Below are positions 35,312 to 47,200 of a stretch of 64,000 nt of DNA, one piece after another. Position numbers and translations under genes: made by a program. This DNA comes from Toxotes chatareus. Its lineage: Eukaryota > Chordata > Actinopteri > Toxotidae. Location: assembly GCA_016801885.1 (NCBI GenBank), contig CM028898.1, positions 11,444,858-11,508,857 of the forward strand, given 5' to 3'. How positions within the stretch are numbered: position 1 is the stretch's first letter; every line of letters begins with the position of its first letter. Under the pieces are notes generated by a model. It was not told where the DNA came from and ran no database searches. It saw only the letters and a program-made list of their open reading frames with translations.

Positions 35312-38278
35312 GGCTCTAAAACTTTATTTGCACAATAAAGTGGAAAAAGTGGCTCAGTAGTTTCCTGGAGGTAATAAAATCACTGAATTACTGATGGAAT
35401 TTGCCATAAAACGACTCACTCTTTTGCACATTTAAATTTTCCCACTGTGACCTAAGTAAACTTGACAAGAGGGGGCTTTGAACCAAAAAAACACAAAGCT
35501 GGGCAAGGAGGGTCGGAGGGAGGGAAATGGGTGCTCGTGTGCTGAAGAGTTACAGACCAGTAAGGAGTGCGAGCAACTCATCTTGTGTGTGTGTCGCCAC
35601 AATTCTCCAGAGTTTGCGTCCTCACACACACACGCACACACACAGACAAACACACACGAACCCCCGAACCCTCCGCTGCTCCTGACAAATGAGAGAATTA
35701 TCACATTTGCTGACATGTGGAGGGGTGGAGGAGAGGCCGAGGAGGGGGGGCACTGTCCACCTCTCTAAGCAGGAGATGAATAGCCCATGCTGTGGCCATT
35801 TATCACTGGGGGCGGGGGGGGGGGGTGGTTGCTGGCTGGTTGCTCAGTCACCCTGCCACCCTCTAAAGCCCAAGTCTGAGCCTGACACACCAGTCAAGCT
35901 CGTCCAGTCCAGCAGCTCGCACCTGCAGTAACCTCAACTAGCCACTTAGTTTAAAGCCCACAGCTATGGAAGAAAGAGCGACAAAAATATAACACCAAAC
36001 AGCGTTGTTGTGTACCACAGGAGTGCTTTTATGCTTACGTCTTTGTATTTTCAATGCGTGTGCTTTTATTTGCAGAGATGTGTTGTTTTTGTCTACTTTG
36101 CAGATCTCCTTTGCGCCAAGGACTCTTCAGCCACATACAAACACATTTCTACCCACTGCTGTGTATCAGTTTCACTCCAAACCGTTACAAACTCCTAAAA
36201 ACTATAACCAATCACTTGTAACACACGTGAACTTCTTTCCAGGAACAAGACACACTGTCTTTTCACTGACACACTGTAATGCTCTGACTGGATAACACCA
36301 GAGAGCTCATTACAGCTACTGTTTGTAAGCAGCACTGCTTTTATAAGAAGACAGTTTATCCTTGAATAAATGCATACATTATCATGGCGGCGTCATCCTG
36401 TATACAGTAAACCATGTCTATAGTACTATTATATTGTGGTGCTACAGGACCTGTCTTAAGCTGTGCTGAGGTTTCACCCAACAGAGTAACGCAAAACAGT
36501 AATAAGAATAAAAACACTGTACCGCATAATATGTCATATGCCCACATGTCTATGTTGTGGTAAGAGTTGAGGCAGTATAAGGGATGCTGGGATAGGCCAG
36601 TCTGAGGCTGAAATGATTGGCTGAAGCCAGCTGGGGAGGAGATCCCACTGAAACACTAATCAGAGCATGCTTAGCAAGGCCACATCTCCCCCTATTAATT
36701 GACATTCATTATTTAGAATGATTATTTATCCCAGCCAAATACCCAGAGGAGGTGCCTGTGTATGTGTGTCTGAGTGTGTTGGGAGAATCCAGATCGCTTT
36801 GTGTTGTTTGTTAATTTTTCAGCTGGGGAAAAGAGGGGAGGGGCGACTGGAGGCCTGGGGGTGGAAAAACCAACAGGAAGTTAGTTTAGCCTCATGGATG
36901 AGGACCCGGGGTGCAAAGAGAGAGAGAGAGAGAGGGGGGGTTCAATTCTGTAAAAATTGCATTCATTAAAAGGAGTATGATTCAGTAGCAAACAACGCTG
37001 AGTAACTTCAAACACTTAAATGTTCAAAGCAGTAAAGACTATGACAGTGCTGCGAATTAAGAACTTTTTCTCAGGGGACACATATTTTAAAAAATACTTC
37101 TTCTGACCTAAAGTGGTTCTCTGTACACCAGTCCAACAAAACATGCCTTGAAGTGTAATGTAAAGTAGCTAATCTTATTTGTTGGCAACTCGAACACTAA
37201 AACAGAAGCTTGATACAAATTTAGCACAGTCAGAAACTTAAAGCCGCTGAAGCAACGGATTTCTGAAAATTAAGTTACCTCAAACTTCAGGTATGCCTTT
37301 CACTTCACCAGTTGTGTGATTTAATTCTCTGTGAGAAATAAAGTGTCGAGTCTGAGCCGGTAACCACAACAACTTCGCACATCTCTTTTCTAATGTTTGC
37401 AATAATTCAAGTCAAACTACAAGATCTTGTGACATTTATGACCCAAGGGTCACCCTGGGCCAGAGGACTGGTAGGCACACACACATACACAGAAAGATAT
37501 AGCAAGGCAGACTGGGAGGAGTTAGTGGAGGGGGGTACGGTCATAATTCACTTCAGCAATACTAAAATCCATTAAAAAAAAAGTGTTAGTGAAACTATGT
37601 AAAGAGCCACCATCTTTTCTTGTGACAGCTCGAGAAGCTTTAAGCACCACAGGAGTGAGGAAGATCAGAAGTCATGACCTACTTCACATTACAGGCTGGG
37701 TGGGAAATGATTTGTTTTCTATTAGAATTATAATCACACAACCTTATACAAACAAATACTTGGTGTACAACAACAACAACAACAAAAAAAAAGCTAAAAA
37801 TAATGAGGTTATTTTGCTCATTGTCTGTGTAATCTTTTTTTTCCCATTTGGTCACTCAGAACAACTGGTGTCAATAAAAAGCGAAAGAAAAAAAGTCCCA
37901 GAGGACGGATCATTTTCATCTTTTGAACGACTCATCTGCATACTGTCACTTGTAGATTTAATCTACAGATTTGTATTCTGTACCCAGCAAAGCACTTTAC
38001 TATGAGCTCACTAGTCAAATGAGCTTCTAGAGTATTTTAATTTCCATTTAAATTCCTCACAAAACAGAAGCAGCAGCTAAAATAAAACCTACCCCACAAC
38101 TATAGACCAGCCCCCACACCCCCCAAAAATCCCCAAATTTGGGAGGTAAGAGAGTGAAGAACATGGTTTTCCTCTGCTGTATGGTTGATCCCGTCCTGAC
38201 ACGTGGCCAGACAGAACAGAACTTATCAAACCGGATCCATCCTCCAGATTTGACACTTGACATAAAGGTGGGGGTGAG

Positions 38279-38280
<2 letters not shown>

Positions 38281-38339
<59 letters not shown>
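38281..38339. repeat. (GT)n microsatellite
   Basis: About 29 uninterrupted GT units, the longest TG-type array in the window. Confidence 0.95.
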
Positions 38340-38342
<3 letters not shown>

Positions 38343-38714
38343 AGAGTTTGAGGATCTGTGAGTGATGCACACAAGGCGCATACAAGGGTGCAGACGTACA
38401 TGCTGACCCACATATACACACTCCTACACACACTGAGTTTGAGAAGGCTTACCTGTACCCTGCTCCCTACTATGATACTATCATCCCAAAGTATTTTCTC
38501 TGTCTGTTGTGCCCCCCGTCCCCTGCCCCCCCGCCCACACCACTGGAAAAAAACCCCAAAAAAACTCAACACAGATCAACAGTAACAGAAACGCCAGCCA
38601 ATAACAGCATATAATAGTTGGCTGTTCTATTGGCTCCTGATGTTCCTTCATCGCAGGCAGCCAGTCAGCTCACACCTTACTAGATGGAAATACACAGATA
38701 TACAGCACTAATGT

Positions 38715-38837
38715 TAGAGAGAGAGAGAGAGAGAGAGAGTAGAGGGGGAGACAGTGAGAGGGGGGAGGCAGAGAGAGAGAGAGAGTAAGAGGGGGAGACA
38801 GTGAGAGGGGGGAGGCAGAGAGAGAGAGAGAGAGAGT
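38715..38837. repeat. GA-rich minisatellite (two-copy duplication)
   Basis: GA arrays alternate with two near-identical bodies of 32-33 bases (38739-38770 and 38785-38817, differing by one inserted A). The period is about 46-47 bases. It lies inside a longer polypurine stretch that continues to about 39060. Confidence 0.9.
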
Positions 38838-39002
38838 CAAAATGATGAGTGCAAAGGGGAGCAAAAAATAAAGCAAGCAGGAAGGACGGAAACGGAAAAT
38901 GAAGCAGCTGAGAATGAAAATCAAGAGAGAAAGAGTGGAGAGACAGAAATAGAGAGGTGGAGAGAAAAAGACGGAGAGTGAGGAAAGAAAGACAGAGAGA
39001 GA

Positions 39003-39011
<9 letters not shown>

Positions 39012-39050
<39 letters not shown>
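39012..39050. repeat. (GA)n microsatellite
   Basis: About 19 GA units directly after a short (GT)n. Confidence 0.95.
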
Positions 39051-39053
<3 letters not shown>

Positions 39054-39315
39054 GAGAGGGAGAAGTCCGTTTACCCGGGGAGACAGAGCTGGAGGAGAGG
39101 CTCCTTGGAGACAGATGAAAATAATGAGGACTTTTCTGTCAGGAAAGATTTACAAAATAGTACCAGTGTTATTAAAATTTAAAATCTCACGTTTTTTTCT
39201 CCCTTCCCACCCTCTTCCTCCCTCCCTCTCTTCCTCTCCCTGTTTTTTTTCCCTCTTCTTCCAGCAGCACAGCCTTATTACCAGCTCTAATGAGCACCGG
39301 GATACACCTCAGCTC

Positions 39316-39334
39316 TGTGTGTGTGTGTGTGTGT
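39316..39334. repeat. (TG)n microsatellite
   Basis: About 9 TG units. Confidence 0.8.
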
Positions 39335-39645
39335 ATCAGGGTGTGTGTTGGGGTCCAGGTCCCTAGTGCCAGCTCCATCAGTGCCCCAGATTCTCCAGTC
39401 CCTTCATGTGTGTGAGCGTGTGCCCACACACACGAAGGGACACAAGATGCTGGGCACACAGACACACACACACACACACGTGTACACAGACACACGCACA
39501 CGCAGCTTTTGATGGCTCTCAGAGGTGGCTGGACATGCACATATACACACATCTCAGACAGACAGATAACACCCCCTACCCCAAAACAAAAACAGTCTCA
39601 GTCAGACAGACATAAGCAGATAGGCCCAACCCACCTAAATACACA

Positions 39646-39650
<5 letters not shown>

Positions 39651-39714
<64 letters not shown>
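39651..39714. repeat. (AC)n microsatellite
   Basis: About 32 uninterrupted AC units, the longest array in the window. Confidence 0.95.
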
Positions 39715-39716
<2 letters not shown>

Positions 39717-40380
39717 TCTCCAGTAAGAACAAACTTAGCGGCAGAGTTGCATCTCTCAGGCCCTCCCCTATTCCTCCTCTTTCCACTGGTAGACCAATAA
39801 AATAAAAATCAATGGCTGTCTGAGCCATTCTGGCTCTCCTCCCTCCAAACCCTGGGAATATACAGCATGGGAGAGAAGGAGGGGAGGGGGGAGAGGGGGA
39901 GGGAGGGAAGGATCAATGTGTTCACAAATGGTTTGAGTGATGGACACGAAGGTGGAGCGCTGGTGGGGGTAAGTCCTAACTAATGCATCGACTTATCACA
40001 AACTAATACAAATAAATGTTTCATTGTGGAAGCCCATGTGCACACTCACAGACACACACATTTACACATATACACACAGGTATTGGTCTGGACTCACACA
40101 CACACACACCTGCCACATAAACACACACATGACAAGTAAAGGGCGGAGATAGGCGTGCGATCAATCCAGTTTGAGTGAAGAAAGGTGAGAAACGTGCGAC
40201 GCCTCAGTCAAGTGAATGAAACAATGAAGAAGGAGGCAGAACGATTCAGAACAATCAGGGTTCATGTTGCTCTGCAGAGATAATGAATTGACCTGTTTGT
40301 TGGAGAGATCTGATCCCACCACCATGTTCTGCCTATTGGCCCCAAGGGTGTGTTCAAGGTAAACGATGACTTTTTGTAAA

Positions 40381-40443
40381 CACATACACACACACACGTA
40401 TATACACACACGTGTATATACGTGTGTATATACACATACATAC
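40381..40443. repeat. alternating CA/TA/TG tract with palindromic core
   Basis: Mixed CA, CG, TA and TG steps alternate purine and pyrimidine almost throughout. Near-inverted arms at 40398-40412 and 40421-40433 can pair, so cruciform or Z-DNA formation is plausible. Confidence 0.85.
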
Positions 40444-40946
40444 ACAGCTGGAGTGGGTCTATAATTGCAGGCTGTTAACTGTAATTATTTAAAGACGTCC
40501 CCCAACGTCATATAATTCCCCAAAGAAAAACAATATTTAAGAACACACTCACACCTCAACACTCACATACTCACTGTACACTAAAGATAAATAGACCGTT
40601 TGTAACCATGTGCAATAGCGTAGTAGTGTATAGATAAATGTCTACAAACACAAAACTGGGTCCATGTTTTCCCTTCATCTACTTAACATAAAGCCTCAGT
40701 CTGTGATCTAACTGTAAAAGGAAAAGGTCGACTCACAACCAAACCAAAACAAAACAAAAGACAGAAGCCTTCTCTGACTAACAGTTGATTGACGGGACAT
40801 TTGATGCACTGACAAAAACTATGGTAATTTTTGGTTATTGATATTTCTTGCTGGTGTTAAAGGTTTGTTTACATCTGGGATGTTAGTAACACAGAAATAA
40901 AAACAGACTTATATGATTTGAATTTATGATTTATGCAGGAGCATCC

Positions 40947-41262
40947 TAGGGCTGCAACTAACAATTACTTTCATTATCGATTATTTGCTCGGTTCACTGA
41001 TGAATCGTTTGTGCTCCAAAACAATGAAAACAGTTTAAAAAAAAAAAAAAAAAAAGCTTTCACAATTTACTATACAACCCCAAATGTCTTCCTTAAATAT
41101 TCAACCAAAATTATATTATATTAAAATTATATTACACAGAAAAAAGAAGCAAATTAACATATTTGAAAAGCTGGGGACAATTTTTTTCAAAACTGTTTAC
41201 TAAAGATTAATTGGTTATTGAAATTAATTTTTGTTGATCTACTAATCAAATAATTGACTATG
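40947..41262 (+). repeat. non-autonomous DNA-transposon-like repeat (TAGGGCTGCAACTAAC family)
   Basis: It begins TAGGGCTGCAACTAACAATT followed by TTTCATTATCGATTATTTG, the left end of a very common fish repeat. Its middle has the family's ATTTGAAAAGCTGG text and its right part carries GTTGATCTACTAATCAAATAA, the decayed partner of the left end. The right terminal repeat (normally mirroring GGGCTGCAAC) has been lost. There is a poly(A) insertion near 41037-41055. There is no coding capacity. The left end's AT-rich ATCGATTA steps are part of the element, not homeodomain sites. Confidence 0.75.
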
Positions 41263-44200
41263 TAAATGTACCGTATGTTCTAACAAATAACCCACACTGG
41301 ATAATTTTTTATTGTTTTGACCATCCTTTTATTTTAGCAAAATCTAAAAGTAATTTCCAAATTGAAAGACTCTTTCAGATTTATCCAGTAATCTAACAAG
41401 CTCTTTATTGTTTTTTATTGAGATTATTGATCCCCAAAAGAGTCAGAGACCTTTTTTTGACCTGTATTGACAAAAAAAAAAAAAAATTCACAAGTGAGAA
41501 AACTGACATAAAAGATGGACAGGTTTTTATTTGGAGGACGTGGTCTGAGCAAGGTATTTCATGTCAGCCTGATTCTCTCTCTCTCTTGCTCTCTCTCTGT
41601 CTCCCACTTTACTCCCTCTCTTTCCAACAACCTGATGCAGGAGAAGAGCACCGGGGCTCTACAAGTTCATCCATTTTTTATTTGGCGGCTAACAACCCTG
41701 GCCAGAAGCAGCCAAGGCTGGGACCCAGTTCTTTCCCAGAAAAGTATTGAAGGAGGAAGGAAGGGAGGGCAGAGGAACACTGAGAGGGTGAGTAGGAGAG
41801 AGGAAGGAGGGAGACGGGGAGGTAGGAAGGAGGAGGAAATCCAGTGTGGGAGGAGAGGGTGTATATGCAAGAGTATGCGAGAGATGAAAAGAAGGATAGA
41901 GAGAGAAAAGGAGATCGAGGGGGAAATGGAAAATAGGCAGAGTGGGTGAGGGAGAAAGAGAAAGAGAATACATTGAAACTGTGTCTGGAATTTTTAAGAA
42001 CTTTTTTTTTGCCGGCAGCAATTTCAGGTAGCTGCTGCAGCTTCTCCTCGTCCCGGTGTGATGTACAGGTGGCTTTCTGAGCTTCATACATACACAGATC
42101 ATTCCCCTGCCTGGTTACCTGCCTGAACCCTCTACTCCTCTGTCTCCCCTCTCCATCTCTATCCGCCTATATGTCCACATTTTGTCCCCTTGTTCATACA
42201 TTCAGTCCCTTCATTCTATTCTTACATCACTAATATTCCACTCACCTGTTCTATTCAACTCTTTGTCCTTCTGTCACTCTCTTGCTGGAGGGGTGTGGTG
42301 ATACAAAATATTTTTTTTTCCAATGTTTGCCCCACGTGCTTGTCAGCTCACTAGTTTATAGTCCACAGGAGCATGTCAACAGCCCATATTTATAATTGTC
42401 AAAGGTCTCTGAAGTCATAATCAGGTCCAGCACACTTGGATCCTGGGTTTAAAAGCTAAGATTTAATCTCTCAATGGAAAAAAAAAAAAAAACAGTCAGT
42501 TAAGGAAATTAGCTGATTTGAATATTTGACTACTAAGGAATAATTCTCCCTTTTAAATAAATAGCTGTCATTGCAATATGGTGGCAAAGTTGATACTTCA
42601 AAGTCCACATACAGGAACGGAAAGATAGGGATTTTAATATTTTCTTAAGCAAGGTGGTTGAAAAATGGAACAACTAATTACCAGTAATGATAAAGTGTTA
42701 CATGTGTTCTGTGCTGTAGTGTTCACTCATCAGGGCATTTGCACAAAAGGAGTAGGATTTTGTTCTGTGAGCTAAACCACAGTGGGATGAAGTTCCCAAG
42801 GCAACTCTGTTATGGTCATTGTCAAGTTTGCCTGGGATGGAAAGGAAATCCATATCCATTACTGATGTGAACAAACCAATTTGTGCTCAGTGTTTGTTGC
42901 TAGGTTTGCTGACCGCTCACAGTATATCTGGACTGTGACTGTGAAGACATAAACATCTGACTGACACCTTCTCTGTTCGACTACAACTTGACTTGGGGAT
43001 TACAGAATACATAGATGCAATATCCCTACACCCAGATAGCTGACATTCCTGAGCATTTTTCCTCTCTGCTAAGATTTTCCCAAAACACAAAATCCCCCTT
43101 GTTATACATTCTGCGAGGGCCAGGGGCCAGCTGCAGATCCGATTACTGGCCCTGGTGAAAAAGGGCGTAACATTAGCCATTAGAGCTGCAGGCCTCCAAA
43201 ACTATGATGTCCATAAATTTTTATTGTTTGTTCAGTATTGAAATCTCATTAAAGCACATATAATCATTTGTGTGCACTACTGCTCACTTTCATGAGAGAA
43301 AGAAAAGGAAAGAAGGGGGCAAAAAGAAGAAGAGTAGTGGACTGTGATGTTTAGGAAACGTAGGACACCTGAGGAGATGGTTAATAGCATCTGCTTGCTT
43401 TGTTGCTGGTGCGACATAGTGACACAGTAAGGATGAAAAGGAGATTGCTACAGTATCATTTAATGATTCCTAATCAAATTACTGCACAGTTATTTGCATA
43501 ACTTTTCAAAGTGTGAGTTCATGTCAGGAAAGCAGGGAATCATACATCCGGTCTGACACCTAACACCAACTCTATAATTGTGAAATGTGACCTAATGCCT
43601 TCAAGCTTAATGATGAAATATTTAGACTCACAATGTAAAAATAGTCTAAACTGAATTTTTCTTTTTCTTTGTTCAGAGTTTAACAGTAATTTAAAAGGTA
43701 TGATAATTGGGAAAAGACAGTACATCTATTTCCTTATCGTGTCTTGTCGCCCATGGAGTTGCTATTTTTTTTCTTTTTATACAAGTTGGAATCAAAGCAC
43801 TTATCTTCACAAGAACTTGTCCCAACAGTTTCATTTCGTGAGGTGCCTTAAACCGGTTTCTGCTCAAATCAAAACCATTTATCAGCTTTAAACTCTCTCG
43901 GCCTAAAAAGACGTCTGTTTAGGATTCCACGACAAAGAAGCAATGAGGATATTAGTGTTTATGTCTGAGTCTTTTTATTAACTGGTAAGGAAGCTCCTCT
44001 GCATGGTGTTTGTTTGCCATTTTAAGTCAGCTCTCCAAATATTTGCTTCAAGTCCCGTGTGGTTTTACTTTTGCATCCTGTGTGTCTCCACATACAGATG
44101 ATGCGATACTGCCCTGCCATGAAGAAGAAGCATTAACTTCTCCCTTTTTTTTTTTAATCTTCCAGGCTGATTATAAGACCCTGCATTTCATAAAATAATG

Positions 44201-47200
44201 TAGAGTGAAGAGTTGTGTTATTATGTGGACAACTGAATGCTCTGTTGGGTCGAAATAAGATCACATTAAACTCTTCTGAGAACACACAAAGGTGACTGGG
44301 TGGTCCATATGGTACAAGCAGCTTAAATGATGGACAGATTCTTGGAGTGTATCGTGTTAGAAATTAGAGTTCTTCAGCAGTTAAGAACTGTCATAAGGGA
44401 TTTGACAGTAATAGACTTCCAAAACTAGTGTATTTAGGAATGAAACTGACTTATCTTCATCTGGAGTTGTTAACTTGGTTTGAATCAGGAGAGCACTTAA
44501 GTCCAACCATAAAGGAAGTAGCTAACGCTTGTTAGTGTGGTGCATTCATGTTAGAGCCATGGGCAAGTAAGAGAAGAGGTCATTTCTTGAACTTGACCCT
44601 TTGACCGTCAGCACACTCTCGCCCCTTGCTCTGTCCTGCAGGTATGAAAGGACTGAGCCAGCCAAGGTTCACAGTCAGTCTGTACATGCATGTGTGTCAA
44701 AGATTGCGTAAGAGCATTTTTGCACATGTGTGTGTCTGCATCAAGAGAGTGTTGAGTAAAATGTGTGAAAACTACACAAGAGCGTCTGGCAATCTGGTGT
44801 GAAGTAACACAGAACAATTAAGGATTATGTAAACCATCAGGTCCACCTTGTTTGGACATGCAGCCACAGATCACTTTATACAGCAGGTAAGCGGAGCAGA
44901 AAGAAAGAGAGCAGGAGACTGGGAGAGAGAGAGAATGTAGGGGTATAATGTCATCCCACAACCCCCCATTTGACACTACAAGGGAGGCTTTAGTCAGTCT
45001 AAATAATCCATGCTGTTCCATTAAATTTGCAGACTAGCTTCCCTAGTCCCTGTGTCTAAGCTGAGAGAGCCTGAGAGAGAGACAGAGAGTAGGGATCAAG
45101 CTGGGAGAGATGAAGAGGGGAAGTTAGATAATGGTTAAAATAAACTTGTCTTCTATGTGGAAGAAGTCACCAGTTAAATCATGTTAAGGCCAAAATCAGA
45201 TGTCTGGAATGGAGAAAAGAAATGGTTTACACGGAGAATGGGACAGAGAAAGAAAAAAGATTAAAGTGTGAATGCCCAGTCCTTTGACTGACACTGATTT
45301 GCTCATGATTACCTCCCTCATCGTAACCCCCCCTCCCCACCTCCTTTTCCCAACCCATGAAAAATAACCACTTGGAATGTGTGGGGGGAAGCCACCAGTG
45401 TGACGGGGATTGTTGCAGTAACAGTATTATTGACTTGTTGCTCCTGCTACATTTGCTTAGTGCTCTGGAGGCCCGATCAATGGCCCGACTCTGGGCTCTG
45501 AAGCCCTGCTAATCAGGGCCTGCAGCCATGTAGGGTCAGCCTTCTGCAAAAACTCAGAAAAAGAAAAAAAAGGACAACTAAACGAAGACGCTCGAAAATG
45601 GGAAAAGATAGGGGGCAACGGAAAGAGAAGAAGAGAAACTTTGAGGGCTGATGATGACAGCCTGAGTTAATCGACTCAGAATTCTCCTTCAATTTATTTT
45701 TTTTCCTTCCACTGTAAGACATAAACTCATATGGCATTCTCTCTCTCTCTCAGCAGCAGCGTGGGCGTCAGGCACCATGAGAGATGCAGATTGCTGCTTC
45801 ACCTCTGCTTTCCTGTGAACCATGGTTCAAAAGTCAAGGGGCATCTGGGCTGCTTTGGGACTTTTGGAAATGCAAGAGCCAATCCATATTTGCAGAATCC
45901 AGTTGTGAGATCTCAAGAGGATCCGAAGTGCTTGACATACATATAGAAGGAGGGAGGTAATTTGGAGCATGTTAACATGATTATTCAGAGGGGTATTTAA
46001 AGGTACGCCTATGTAGAAAACAATGTCAAATGTGCTTAATGAACATGTTTAGTGTTTTAGATATCAAAGGACTTCTGACTCTTGAAGGTTGATAAACATA
46101 TACATTTTTTTTTGTGGTCAAGCAGCTCACGGTAATCCTGGTGCTGCATCAAGTCCTTTGAATAATGTCCATCTGTATCCTTACGTTCTGCACATCACAA
46201 GCCCGCTATGGAATGCTATGGGAAATTCAAGGGGGAACTGTCCATCAAATATTAATGATGTGGTTGAGCGAAGTGGGTTTTCTTACTGTTTATCCCCCCT
46301 GGTATCTTTGGTCACTGCCGCTCTAAGAGACATCCCCCAAGAAAAAGAAGCAAAGAGGAAAGGGGAGGACAGAAAGAGGAGAAAGAGCAAAGAGGGGTAA
46401 GGAAAGGGCTAGAAAGGTGTGTGGGTGTTCAATATTTTCCTTTTGAGGGGCCAGAGCCTGGTCGGCTTCAGTACAAGCAGGGCCTTGATACACAGGTCCC
46501 AAGGCTTTAACACAAACTTGTACACTGTTTGTGTCATTGTTTTTCCTCTTTCTCAACACTTCTTTCTGTTGTGTTGTCAGCTAGCGAAGAGGGATACTTG
46601 TGCCCAGTGACACAGATGAAAAGGCAGGGTGGTTTTCGCTGACTTGGGACTTTCAGTTTGCTTCTTCCAGTGTTTGTGACAAACTACGGCCAAGAACTAA
46701 CTATGGTATTGAACTGATAGCTGATTGTAAAAGTCAATAGCTAAAACTGTGTGCAAAAACAGTAACTTTATGAGAAAAAAATGAACAAAACTTTTTTTTT
46801 TTTTCTGGGAATAAAAAAGCCCTTGTGGCTGATGGAGTGAGAAGTCTATTTTATATGATATAAATCAGACAGCGGGAGGATAAACAATAAAAAAAAAAGA
46901 AACCACAGAACAAGGCTTGAAACAAATGCTCATACTTTCATGTAAATACTCAAAGTCTTATTTAAAAAACACACTATGATGGAAATATTGAAACTGTTCA
47001 TCAATGGAGCCCTGTTCTCTGTCTTTGCCACAACCCTCGCAAACCCCCCCCTGAAATACCAACACCCACCATCACAGCATAAATGGAAGTGCAGGGTCAG
47101 CAGTGTCCCCTTCGGCCTTGCTGACCAACAGATAGTCTAATAATCACCTTCCCTCTGTACTGTCAGGCTTGCAACCAATGGATCCCTCGTCCTGTCTTCG

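Larger units (their letters stand above)
34885..40946 (-). other. vti1a: vti1a last intron, microsatellite-dense 3' part
   Basis: Non-coding. It contains ten or so dinucleotide arrays in under 6 kb, long GA-rich tracts, G runs near 35810-35827, an AAC triplet array at about 37769-37785, and an alternating purine-pyrimidine palindrome at 40381-40443. Long open frames in this stretch consist of Thr-His, Cys-Val or Arg-Glu repeats from the microsatellites and are not genes. Confidence 0.75.

Noticed and set aside
38057..38572. 171-codon minus-strand open frame with a candidate donor GTAAGC near 38454
   Set aside because: It is mostly Thr-His repeats from the GT microsatellite. The stretch before the donor has a G-rich, not pyrimidine-rich, acceptor region and does not resemble vti1a.
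42003..42102. Minus-strand text reading HRDEEKLQQLPEIAAG, considered as a vti1a coiled-coil exon
   Set aside because: It does not match the vti1a SNARE helix, lacks a convincing acceptor, and runs into a homopolymer and a polypurine tract.
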